A DNA stretch of 64,000 nucleotides from Ypsolopha sequella (taxonomy: Eukaryota; Arthropoda; Insecta; Lepidoptera; Ypsolophidae). Positions 19,898 to 29,815 of this stretch are shown here, piece by piece (positions within the stretch are counted from its first letter, which is position 1; every line of letters begins with the position of its first letter). The position numbers were made by a program, and so were the translations under genes. Below the pieces are notes generated by a model that ran no database searches, had not been told where the DNA came from, and was given only the letters and a program-made list of their open reading frames with translations. The stretch lies in NCBI GenBank assembly GCA_934047225.1, contig CAKOHE010000035.1, forward strand, positions 1 through 64,000, given 5' to 3'.

Positions 19898-20728
19898 AGT
19901 TTACTACTCCGTAAAAGAGTTCCTAAACGATGACAAGCTGCCACAGTAGTTAAATATTTTTTTACAGTTTAGTGCGTCTGGTTTCTTTCATGATATCTAG
20001 CAATATAACCAAAAATGTTTTAATTGTAAATATTTTTTGAAATTTAACATTGTATTATTTTATTATGACTTTCATCTAGCTATAAGTACTTACTTTAAAA
20101 TATTTGTGTGCCTTTAAGGCGAAACATAGAGAGACCATTTTAAACTTATGTGTATCCAATTATTGTACCTATGTTTGACAAATAAATAGTCAAAGTAGAT
20201 TTTTCAGTTAATCTTTTAACACTTTCTTGTTCCCGCTGTTTCAAGTTTTACAACGGCTCCACTTTTCGTTGTTTTTCGGCCACTTTGTTTGAATATTGTT
20301 TATCTAAACTTCAAATCTTTCCAGATCTATTCTATCTTTGAACTAGCAGGAATTGCTTATCTTCCTCGATTTTCATAATTTTCAGTGCACCGGAATGAGC
20401 AATGTCATGGTAAGGGTAATGAGTCGTGTTCCTAATGTTGATTTTGTGAGCGTTGTGTTTTTGGGTTAATAATAGTGTGTATCAGGCACAATTGTATATC
20501 ATCTTCGAAAAAATTATAAAAAAAAAATATTTTAAATTCAGTAGCGACTCCTGAACTTCGTTTAAGAAATTAAATAAAAATCATATGCTCATTTCTTATG
20601 CCAAAGAACATTATAAAAGGGTGTCCCACTGAAATTTCAAATTTTGGATTTTAAGAACCACCCTAACCTTTATACCTAAAGTTGGAAAAATCCTTTAAAA
20701 ATTTTGTAGGTGTGGAGTCGGATTCTTA

Positions 20729-21116
20729 TAGTAGTTTATGCTACAAGGGCGCAAAGGAATAAATTACGAGGACGATTTAAAACACGAGCGTAGCGAGTGT
20801 TTTAAACGTAACCGAGTAATTTATTGCTTTTACGCCCGTGTATCATACTACGTTTTTCAATGCGTGTGAGGAAATGAAAACAAATATAATCTTGTGAACT
20901 TTAAATTATGATTGGCTCAAAAGGATTGTATCCAGAGCCGTTAAACAGTGGAAAAAAAATTATAACATCTATGGTACACAGGAAAGGCTGCAGGTTAGCC
21001 AACCATTGCAAACAAATAAAAAAAATTATAATAATAAAGCCCTAGGGCAAAATAATCGACTTTCTGTTCGGTTTTGATGCATAAAAAGTGGGCCTTTACG
21101 AGCACATGCATTGAAA
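20729..21116 (+). mobile_element. TAGTA-ended non-autonomous element, tandem unit 1 (388 bp)
   Basis: The unit begins TAGTAGTTTATGCTAC and carries a long hairpin (AATAAATTAC...GTAATTTATT around AAAACACGAG...AGTGTTTT). Its body contains AAGCCCTAGGGCAAAATAAT and it ends TGCATTGAA. It is the only unit of the three with the complete hairpin. Single copies of the same family lie at 43735-44108 and 52056-52445, both in the opposite orientation. Confidence 0.65.
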
Positions 21117-21457
21117 TAGTAGTTTATGCTACAAGGGCGCAAAGGAATAAATTACGAGGACGATTTAAAACACGAGCGTGGCCTTTTTCGTTTTTCAATG
21201 CATAGTGTGAGGAAATAAAACAAATATAATTTTGTGAACTTTAAATTGTAATTGGCTCAAGAGGACTAGGTATCCAGAGCCGTGAAACAGTGGAAAAAAA
21301 GTATGACATTTATGGGACACAAGAAAGGCTGCAGGTTAGCCAACCATTGCAAACAAATAAAAAAAATAATAATAATAAAGCCCTAGGGCAAAATAATAGA
21401 CTTTCTGTTCGGTTTTGATGCATAAAAAGTGGGCCTTTACGAGCACATGCATTGAAA
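21117..21457 (+). mobile_element. TAGTA-ended element, tandem unit 2 (341 bp)
   Basis: It directly abuts unit 1 with no spacer. The right half of the hairpin is deleted: after AAAACACGAGCGT comes GGCCTTTTTCG. It is otherwise the same family, and nearly identical to unit 3. Confidence 0.7.
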
Positions 21458-21796
21458 TAGTAGTTTATGCTACAAGGGCGCAAAGGAATAAATTACGAGG
21501 ACGATTTAAAACACGAGCGTGGCCTTTTTCGTTTTTCAATGCATAGTGTGAGGAAATAAAACAAATATAATTTTGTGAACTTTAAATTGTAATTGGCTCA
21601 AGAGGACTAGGTATCCAGAGCCGTGAAACAGTGGAAAAAAAGTATGACATTTATGGGACACAAGAAAGGCTGCAGGTTAGCCAACCATTGCAAACAAATA
21701 AAAAAATAATAATAATAAAGCCCTAGGGCAAAATAATAGACTTTCTGTTCGGTTTTGATGCATAAAAAGTGGGCCTTTACGAGCACATGCATTGAA
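21458..21796 (+). mobile_element. TAGTA-ended element, tandem unit 3 (339 bp)
   Basis: It differs from unit 2 by only a couple of single-base length changes by eye, including the same hairpin deletion. It ends TGCATTGAA and is followed immediately by TAGTACATT, the end of the Crypton-like element at 21797. Confidence 0.7.
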
Positions 21797-23120
21797 TAGT
21801 ACATTACATCTGAGACCAGTAATTAAAGATATCCTGGACGAGTAAGTTGAAAGGCCGAGCCCGTAGGGCGAGGACTTTTATATACGAGTCCAGGATAGCT
21901 AATTATGGTCGAAGCAAGTATAGTGCTTTTCTCAAAAATAAAACGAGATATTTTCAAATTATATAAGTTTTTTTATTACGTTAACAAACTCATCTTGAAT
22001 AACAAACAATCGATCGAGTTTGTTTTATGTGTCACGCAATTTTACTAAAATAATGCTATCGCGGTGTTTGACGTCTTTTGTAGTTAGATTCCCAAGCTCC
22101 AGACTTCTACATACACCGTTTTTACTCCCATGATAATAACAACCTACAACAAAAAACTCAATTTTAATAATGAATTAAAGGCCTATTTATAACTTTAGAG
22201 CCATAAAATAATATTACATAATTTATTTACCTTTATAACTAGATATTTATCATCTATATGTTGGCTTGAAATATTTTAGACTTCTTGCTTATATAGCCAT
22301 CTGATTGCCTTTTTAGCCACGCCGTGCAATTGTTATCATTTTTCAAGTTTATTTTATTCTTATTGAGCACAACACATCGGAGCATGGAATAAATCGTCCA
22401 TAAAGTGTAAGGCTGCTTTGTTTGGCTAAGGGGATAGAAATAAGCCAAAAACACATTTTCCGACCAACTGTTCGTGTGTTTATCTGCTTTCCACTTGATG
22501 AACTTTTCATAATTTGTTTAAATGTCCTTCCTTAGATTTTGGCGGAAGCAAGTTGTTTTTTGCTAATTCCGCTTCCGCTTTTAGATCTGCAGGAGTACAA
22601 TCTATATCAGAGCCTTCTTCTGAACTCATTTTGTAATTTATTTACACAAAAAAACTTTAAATGAAAATATTTGCAACAACAAAATTTCCCGCTTTTAATT
22701 TTTTTTTCGTTTTTTTTTTTTTCGTTGAGCAAATGTATACGGCCAGCCCTCATCATAAAATTGAGGTTAAATTTTAAGTGTTCAATGGTTTTAAATATAA
22801 CTATAAAATCAATAAAAATAATATATTTTCAATTATAAAATTTAGCAAAACGTTTTAAGAACACGAAATTGTAATGTTTTTCTTTTTATACTGGCCGCTA
22901 TACTGGCCGATACCGTATGATCGCCAAACTCTTTAGTAATTTAAAACATAGACACGGATAGTTTAAAAAAAAAAACATGGTATGTAATGGATTTTCATAC
23001 GAATTTCCTGGACAGTTATTCAGATTTCCTGGAGACTTGAAATAGCTCTACAGGATGAAGTACTTTCTGGCATGTCTATGCAATATGTAATTAAAGCATT
23101 ACAACATATTTTTGAGAAAA
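21797..23120 (-). mobile_element. Crypton-like (tyrosine-recombinase) element, left copy
   Basis: This 1.32-kb element is the same family as 29816-31182 but in the opposite orientation, alignable from TAGTACATTACATCTGAGAC at one end to TTGAGAAAA at the other. The 21797 end carries a compound hairpin (TATCCTGGACGAGT / ACGAGTCCAGGATA around AAGGCCGAGC...CGAGGACTTT). The interior encodes a disrupted tyrosine recombinase on the minus strand. It abuts the tandem TAGTA units without spacer. Confidence 0.65.
22025..22629 (-). pseudogene. Broken tyrosine recombinase, left copy
   Basis: Read on the minus strand: an ATG at 22627-22629 (MSSEEGSDID...), frame breaks, then a core-binding-type segment at 22254-22454 (including RCVVLNKNKINLKND and TAWLKRQSDGYISKKSKIFQ). 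An apparent short intron follows, then an exon carrying the recombinase box I (RRSLELGNLTTKDVKHRD) that stops at 22025-22027. The catalytic histidine, second arginine and tyrosine are missing. The copy at 29.8-31.2 kb stops at the same place, so the family spread after losing its catalytic half, presumably with help in trans. Confidence 0.55.
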
Positions 23121-23139
23121 AAATATTTACTTATTTATT

Positions 23140-24109
23140 TTGATCGCGAAAATTACGTAAGTTACGGCATTGCTTAAAACGTTACGTACGATGATGTTAG
23201 TACTCTAAAACTTAATAGATGTTACCGTAAATTTATATTATTTAGAAATTGTATACAATTAATTCCTAGGAAATTTTTAAAATGGCAAGCTGATTTATCT
23301 ATTTGTTTATTTTATTTTATTTTTGATTGCCCTTCTGTTTTGACTTTTGCTCTGATCTATTTATTTATTAAGTTAATTCAGGAAATCGGCCTAAATTAGC
23401 TTGGCATTTTATAAATTTCCTAGGAATTGTATTAAATTCCTATTTTTTTAATTTCATTTATTTATTTAATTAGATTGCCGGTAACATATCTATTAACTAA
23501 AGTAGAGCCACTGAGTGATGGCGCCTATGACGTTTAAATGCCTACAAAGTATCGTAATTATGTATAAGCAATGTGGATTAAAAAATGTAATACTTCATTG
23601 TTGATAGTGATGTACTACTTATATTTCGATTTGAATGTTGCTTTATTGTGCAATAGAATTCGTATAGAAACAAAGTTTTTTTTTTTTAAGTTTCTCATGT
23701 TTTATAGGTCGTGTTTGAGTTCGCCAAGTTACGCAATAATATTTAATTAAAAACAAAACAATGACGAAGTTAAACTAAACGAAAATAAATGATAGTAAAA
23801 TACTTTTTCCGATTTAGATATTTAAACATCTCTTGGGGGCCCCGGGGCACTACACCGCATAGCCCTCCGATAGCTACGCCACTGGTTTTGGCACATTTTC
23901 CTTTTGTATCATTATGTCGAATGTTGAATGACGTGTCTAATGTTGAGTAAACTCACACTTGATTTTTATTTTTAACCGAAATTTGAAATGTACCTCATCA
24001 CTAAATGCAGCTGTCATAGGCGCCATCACTCGATGGCTCTACTGTATACATTATCGTAACGTTTTAAGTAATTCTGTAATTCCGGGATTTTCACTATCAA
24101 AATAATAAT
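23140..24109. mobile_element. Three nested inverted-repeat elements
   Basis: Outer arms: ACGGCATTGCTTAAAACGTT near 23164 against AACGTTTTAAGTAATTCTGT near 24059. Next, 23206-23500: ACTTAATAGATGTTACCGTA against CGGTAACATATCTATTAACT, with inner arms TTCCTAGGAAATTTTTAAAA and TTTTATAAATTTCCTAGGAA. Third, 23501-24043: AGTAGAGCCACTGAGTGATG against CATCACTCGATGGCTCTACT, with GGCGCC in both arms. The layout suggests successive insertions of foldback elements into one another. None encodes a protein. Confidence 0.6.
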
Positions 24110-24442
24110 TGTAAGAAGCCAACTCCACACCTACAAACTTTCTCAGTTTTTCCAACTTTAAGTATATAATATTATTACTATTGAATTTTGTAGTTATACG
24201 AGTACCTACAAGTTGTGAGCAACATTTAAAAAAGTTATAAGGAAGGACCCAGAGTAGTATTGTATATTTTAGTACTTAGTACTTAGTTTTAGTACTTCCT
24301 TAGTTTTTTATATTTAGTATTTCGTTTGATTTTAAAGAGATGGAGGTAAAGTTCAATAAATTACTTGAGACATAGTAAGATATCGTTGTTTTATTTTTGG
24401 TTCTGCCTAACCTTGGTCCATATTATCTTTGCGCTACATTAA

Positions 24443-24907
24443 GGCCCTTAATACCGCCAAATGGGTACTTTCTAAAGCCTACTCCTCTTTTATGGCCAAA
24501 CCAAAAATATTGAAAAAATGTATTATGGTTTATCAACTCTAGGACAACATATGCAACATTTTTCTTTTTCGTACCACCAAAACTTCTATATGAAAAATTG
24601 TTTCAACTGAATGGTGTTTTTTGCTTGAATTCCCTACTGCTCCTAAGTGGCTTAGGTGATTTAATTTATTTATGCTTTGATAAATAGATAAACTTGATAG
24701 CTATAAATATAACATAGAATTATTCAATCGAACAATGACGCCCATGTGAAAAGTATTATTTTCTCCTATTTTGCCCTTTCAAGGACGCAGCGAGCGTCGT
24801 AACAGCCACCACGCATTGTGCACTGATTTGAACGTTATTTCAATGTCGTTTCCGTCGATATTCATACAGACAAACATCGAGCTGCTAATTTGGCGACGGT
24901 AATCGCC
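24443..24907 (-). mobile_element. TTAA-flanked MITE, copy 2
   Basis: Same family as 2791-3256 and 29100-29565, in reverse orientation (starts GGCCCTTAATACC, ends GGTAATCGCC). It lies between TTAA at 24439-24442 and 24908-24911. Confidence 0.72.
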
Positions 24908-25219
24908 TTAAGGTTGAATTGTATTGTGTCTTGAAGTTTTACCATTTCAATAAGATTAAATATTAAATGTCAAAAAAAAGAAAACAGTAGATATGGTAGA
25001 GGGTTGTTCTCAAAAATATTGAAAATGTTACTTAAGGCGCTCTTATCCCAAAATCAGTAATTTCAAAGTCAAATTGAACTTTCAACGTTATATACATATA
25101 TAACGTTATATATATGTATATATACATATATATCACCCAGATGTGTTTAATAGGTATTATAATTTTATTAATAGCCTGAGATCCAACTGTAAAATTCTGC
25201 ACCTATCTATTTTTTGATC

Positions 25220-25469
25220 GAAATGTGATTTCAATGAAATATTTCGCATGGGGTCATACGCCGCCCCTGGGTTGCTATTCAAAGTCATGGCACAATGGCA
25301 CCTTTAAACTCCATTCACATAACGAGTGGGAACCAGAATTTGATATATTTTAATAACTTTAACGAAAATTACGTTTAATTAGAAGTTAGATTGCTCATAA
25401 GATTTTGCAGAGCAGCCCTGTGGCGGTGTATGACCCCATGCTTAATCTTTCCATTAAATCACATTTCGG
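25220..25469. mobile_element. Inverted-repeat MITE
   Basis: CGAAATGTGATTTCAATGAA, then CGCATGGGGTCATACGCCGC, is mirrored by GGCGGTGTATGACCCCATGC, then TTAAATCACATTTCG. The arms are about 45 bases and the centre about 160 bases of AT-rich DNA. Confidence 0.6.
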
Positions 25470-26234
25470 AATTTGACGGTGGGAACTTGGGCTTATAATG
25501 GTTTATTATTATATAAATTCATTTTATTTTTTCCAGGTATTTGGTTTTTTTTAATATCATAAATAATTTTATGTAGGAGCTCAGTACTTAATTTTGCCAA
25601 AAGGAACTGTCTTTATTTCTTAAGGTTTTTTTGTGTGTCAGACACCGTAAAGTTTTTCATTGGATTGATTGGTTGATTTATCATTTATCTTGACAATATA
25701 ACAAACGAAGATAGGGCAATGTTTATAAGATTTGAAGTACGGTTTGCATAGACTGTATATAACCGATTGCTGCTCATAATGTTATTTTTCTATAATGAGC
25801 GTTTTTCCTTACGTCATATTTAGTGTTAAATAAGATTCCTAGATGGCACTGACGTATTCTTTAGCAATAGAATCAAAGACAAAATTTGCACCGATTCCAA
25901 ACAAATGAACAACCATTTTGACGTTGATTGCTACGAAACACGTTTTATCTATTGTGACATGGACAGCGCCATCTGGAGGAAAGCTATGAACTAAGAAAAA
26001 AAAAACAACGAGAAAAACCCTCATTGACGTTTCTAAAATTATGGGGATCCACACTGCCAAATTATCCCTGTAGATGGCGCATCGTCGATCCAGCCCATTG
26101 AGGAGATTGTTTTCCTCATGATCCGGGCATAAAAATCTGTCATTTCAGTAAATTTTTGTGGCTTTTGCGTAGTTTTTTGTGATTTTCGATTAATTTCTTG
26201 GAAGTATCCCTTGGTATGCCGCACCAGCCCCACT

Positions 26235-26446
26235 ATTATGTACCTATATGTTTGGTTGCCAACGAGACAGGGTGCCTGTCATCAAAAGCATAAATAAAAA
26301 CTGAACTTTCAAATTTGCTTTTAGTGGGTATTGAACTATTTACGAACTGTGACGTCACTTCAAGTGCGAACATATCCTTAGATAATTGGAACTCGATGTT
26401 TTTGATGATAGGGACCTAGTCAAGTTGGCAATTAATGATACATAAT
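26235..26446. mobile_element. MITE with ~35-bp inverted ends, copy 2
   Basis: It matches 14515-14731 end to end (for example TAAAAACTGAA, TTTTAGTGGGTATTGAA, GTCACTTCAAGTGC, CATATCCTTAG). The ends are ATTATGTACC... and ...GATACATAAT. Confidence 0.65.
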
Positions 26447-26846
26447 GGTTTCTTTAATAATGTGGTAATTTATACCAGAAAAACCCCATATTAAAAATGA
26501 ATAACATAATAAAAATAACAATATATTGACATACAGGTGATACTCTTAAGTAAAAAAATGCGACATATTGGAGAAAAACAGTAGGAAAATGGGAACACAC
26601 GCAACAACAAAGTTTGACATAGCCGGTCCGTAGTATTTATTGGCCGGACTATGCTAACGCCATCTGTAATTAGCTTTGCCTGTGGATCTCCATTACTATG
26701 ACGTTTTATAATAATGATATTTTGTACTAGAAACATTTTATTATGCTTTATTATGTCAGACACCTTCAGTTTTCCATTTCCAAGAATGAATAAAAAAGAG
26801 TAGGAAATGTTTAAATCTTTTGAAGTAGGGATTGTATAAACAGTAT

Positions 26847-26958
26847 AAGTATGTTTACATATAAGTATGTTCACATATAAGTATGTTCACATATAATTAT
26901 GTTCACATATAATTATGTTCACATATAATTATGTTCACATATAAGTATGTTCACATAA
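26847..26958 (+). repeat. 16-bp minisatellite, seven units
   Basis: Seven head-to-tail copies of AAGTATGTTCACATAT and its AATT variant. Variant order is G,G,G,T,T,T,G at the fourth base, which shows how the array expanded locally. Confidence 0.9.
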
Positions 26959-28500
26959 AAGCTAAATTACGTACGTTTATTTGTTACGGCATATCAAAAA
27001 CTCAAGACTTCAAAAATCCAGTGCATTATCGCAATTCAAAGACAAGTCTCAGTGGAATAATTTTAACTCGCGTGACTCCCATATCCCGACATTAGAGTTA
27101 CAATATTTACTACCTTCCTATATCCAACAATCTTTATGACAATCGTTTAACGGCTTCCATTAGCTTTAATATCTTAATTTTATTAACTTTATTAGAAACT
27201 TTGTTACGGCTATCGCATAAAACAAAGGGTTTATTCCTTTCCGAAATTGGTACAAAATATAATTACGTGAAACGTGATTCAGTCAAAACGTTAAACAATA
27301 ATTAAATATTTGATTAAATAGTCCCATTATTGTTTTTCGAGAACTCAATTTAGAATAATATTTTTGAGTGTTCTTTCAGGTAATATTAATCCAACTAAAA
27401 ACATTTCTTGTAAAGAAAGTTGCCAAGATTCACGAGCTCGATACGGTTTTACTGTTTTAAAGTTAATAGATCTCATGTAGATCCAAATTATACTTTTTGA
27501 GCAAGATGAAGGGTTTGTGGAGGTAGCATTTGTAGAGTTAAGCATTGTAAAGTAAGGGGCTTGAGTCTACATTCTGATATTTTTTTTAACAGTGAAAGCG
27601 TTATGAGCTTGTGAGCCTTGGCAACCTACGCTACATGATTTTTTTTTGGCGGCATTTCATTTCTTTTTGTCAGCAAATTTTTCATACAGACTTGCACCTC
27701 CTTTATTGGGGGGTGAAAGAGACAGAATTATTTATTTCAGCTTTCTAAGACTTTTGCAAGTTGGAGTGTGAAAGCGACAGATTTAATCATTTCAGCTTTT
27801 GGATTTTTGCAGCTTTAGAATAGAAATTGTTATACATATAACACAGAACTTAACCCCCCTTTATGAGAGTTGGAAGGTAATGTTACAGATTATTGGTTGT
27901 TTGTGTGATAATCCTCGCCTGCACACTGAGTTTTTTAAGGCTTCAGGAGGTACCCTAGAGGTTTTGATGATCATGAATCAGTCGGTCAGCCAGTGACTAA
28001 ATCGACTTATCTTAGGTATTAATATAAGCTACATGAAACTAAGCATGTTTGATTACATTAGTTTGCTAACTACATCTCATCCCAAGCTGTGAAGGTTTGA
28101 AAATAAGAGGAAACGCTTTAAGACGTAGTGCTCTGCTTCCTTTGGCTCGTCTTGGTGGGGGTACTGCCGTGGCCACAGGTTTGCTGCTGTACGCATATAA
28201 AAAAGCTTGCGCCAAAGTAAGACTTTCTACTAAAATAAGTACGTTCACGTCCCGTGACTCATACGTAAAGTAGGAAACTATAAAATTTAATACTTATACT
28301 ACACCATAGCAAAACGGGGGCACATGAGAATGCAAAAAATGTTTCATTTATTATTTCAATTGAAAACAATATGAGTTAATTTTAGCGCTTCGTTGACTCT
28401 TTGTTAAAATGATTTATTTTTAAATATGAAATAAATATAGATATGTTGCTACATAGAGCATTTATTTTATTTTTTGTTTAATTAAAACAGTGTATAAAAC
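26959..28500. other. No supported gene
   Basis: AT-rich DNA with scattered short open frames that lack protein-like composition. ATGAATCAGTCGGTCAGCCA near 27970 resembles sequence common in dispersed lepidopteran repeats, but I cannot delimit an element. Confidence 0.4.
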
Positions 28501-28506
28501 TTTATT

Positions 28507-28602
28507 TTTGAAATATATTTCGGCCCACTTTGGGGCCGGCATCGGTCAAATTATCATTAATTCGACTGATGCCGGCCCCAAAATGGGCCGAAATATATTT
28601 TT
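28507..28602. repeat. Near-perfect palindrome with GGCCGAAATATAT ends
   Basis: GAAATATATTTCGGCCCACT...GGGGCCGGCATCGGTC is inverted as GACTGATGCCGGCCCC...TGGGCCGAAATATATTT around about 17 bases. A related single arm occurs at 45.0 kb, and a looser one at 1388-1420. It is probably a head-to-head pair of retroelement termini or one foldback element. Confidence 0.6.
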
Positions 28603-28812
28603 AAATATGAAAATGTTGATGCTATCGCAGAAACAATTTACTTAAAGTTTGTAACAGCTTTGATGACAGCAAGGTGCTGGTTATACATAAAAAGCAGTTT
28701 TTATATTTACGTGGCAATTGGGCACACAAAAGTATTATGTAAATATACCAAGTTATTTTAAGTTAAGTAATTATGCTGCTTAAGATACGTTTCTATTATA
28801 CTGTTTTCTTTT

Positions 28813-29724
28813 ATGATCAAGTTTTCAAATGAAATTGTTGATCAGCCCACATTCGAAGATGTGTTAAAACACTTTGACATATTAAAAAACGGCCTGTTGT
28901 ATCGCAAAAAAATAAATAACAGCAACTGTCCCAAACAAAAGTATGGATATCAACTTCACAGTTTGCATAAGCAGACAGACGGAAGCTTTCACACTAGTAC
29001 TGCAAAGCAGGGTTGGTTCAGAAAGCAATCAAAATTGATCTTTAATTCTTATGAATTAAGAGACAGTAGTTACAATTCAACCCCCTGCTGCTCGCTTAAG
29101 GCGATTACCGTCGCCAAATTAGCAGCTCGATGTTTATCTGTATGAATATCGACGGAAACGACATTGAAATAACGTTCAAATCAGTGCACAATGCGTGGTG
29201 GCTGTTACGACGCTCGCTGCGTCCTTGAAAGGGCAAAATAGGAGAAAATAATACTTTTCACATGGGCGTCATTGTTCGATTGAATAATTCTATGTTATAT
29301 TTATAGCTATCAAGTTTATCTATTTATCAAAGCATAAATGAATTAAATTACCTAAGCTGCTTAGGAGCAGTAGGAATTTCAAGGCAAAAAACACCATTCA
29401 GTTGAAACAATTTTTCATATAGAAGTTTTGGTGGTACGAAAAAGAAAAATGTTGCATATGTTGTCCTAGAGTTGATAATCCATAATACATTTTTTCAATA
29501 TTTTTGGTTTGGCCATAAAAGAGGAGTAGGTTTTAGAAAGTACCCATTTGGCGGTATTAAGGGCCTTAATCAAGGAGCTGGTAAACAAAGCCACAAATGA
29601 AAAGCTCCAGCCTCATCCTTTCGAGCAATTTTTCCACGATGACGTTCAGACTCTCATTAATACAGTGGGCACAAAGCTTTATTCACACGCTCAAAAAACA
29701 GACGACTTATTAAGACCGATGTAA
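28813..29724 (+). pseudogene. Unidentified coding-like block interrupted by a MITE
   Basis: 28813-29095 reads as protein-like sequence (MIKFSNEIVDQPTFEDVLKH, then KYGYQLHSLHKQTDGSFHTS, then ELRDSSYNSTPCCS). After the TTAA-flanked MITE at 29100-29565, protein-like sequence resumes in another frame (IKELVNKATNEKLQPHPFEQ, then HDDVQTLINTVGTKLYSHAQ, DLLRPM) and ends by 29724 near GTAAGT, which could be a splice donor. I do not recognise the family. It may be a host exon or a fragment of another element. The frame difference across the MITE means it is broken even if the MITE is ignored. Confidence 0.35.
29100..29565 (+). mobile_element. TTAA-flanked MITE, copy 3
   Basis: It starts GGCGATTACCGTCGCC and ends GCGGTATTAAGGGCC. 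TTAA lies at 29096-29099 and 29566-29569. It is closest to copy 2 (24443-24907) and is inserted inside coding-like sequence. Confidence 0.75.
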
Positions 29725-29815
29725 GTGCGGTTGAAAAAGTTGTAATAAGTAAACCATAAACGAGAATAAGCTCTCACAACGCCCGTTGCTATTGTAGATG
29801 TTTAAAATAAGCTAA

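Larger units (their letters stand above)
17827..20666 (-). mobile_element. DNA transposon, 2.84 kb, with 15-bp terminal inverted repeats
   Basis: TTAGGGTGGTTCTTA at 17827-17841 is perfectly inverted at 20652-20666. Subterminal GGGGTCGCTAC near 17960 has an inverted partner, GTAGCGACTCC, near 20541. The interior holds a decayed transposase on the minus strand (18194-19897), so the ends and the gene support each other. No convincing target duplication is visible. The superfamily is not settled; the transposase block resembles hAT-like RNase H-fold transposases only in its general motif layout. Confidence 0.65.
20668..24170. repeat. Composite region bounded by ~60-bp inverted arms
   Basis: The left arm (20668-20728: ACCTAAAGTTGGAAAAATCC, TTTGTAGGTGTGGAGTCGG) is inverted at 24110-24170 (AGCCAACTCCACACCTACAA, TTTTTCCAACTTTAAGTATA). 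Between them lie three small tandem units, a Crypton-like element and nested foldbacks. The arms may be the ends of an older element that later filled with insertions. Confidence 0.45.

Noticed and set aside
25080..25130. A replication origin or regulatory palindrome in the TATATACATATATA run.
   Set aside because: It is simple-sequence AT DNA, and palindromy is expected by composition alone.
26847..26958. CRISPR-like array.
   Set aside because: Seven 16-bp units are contiguous with no spacers, AT-rich, and in animal DNA. It is a minisatellite.
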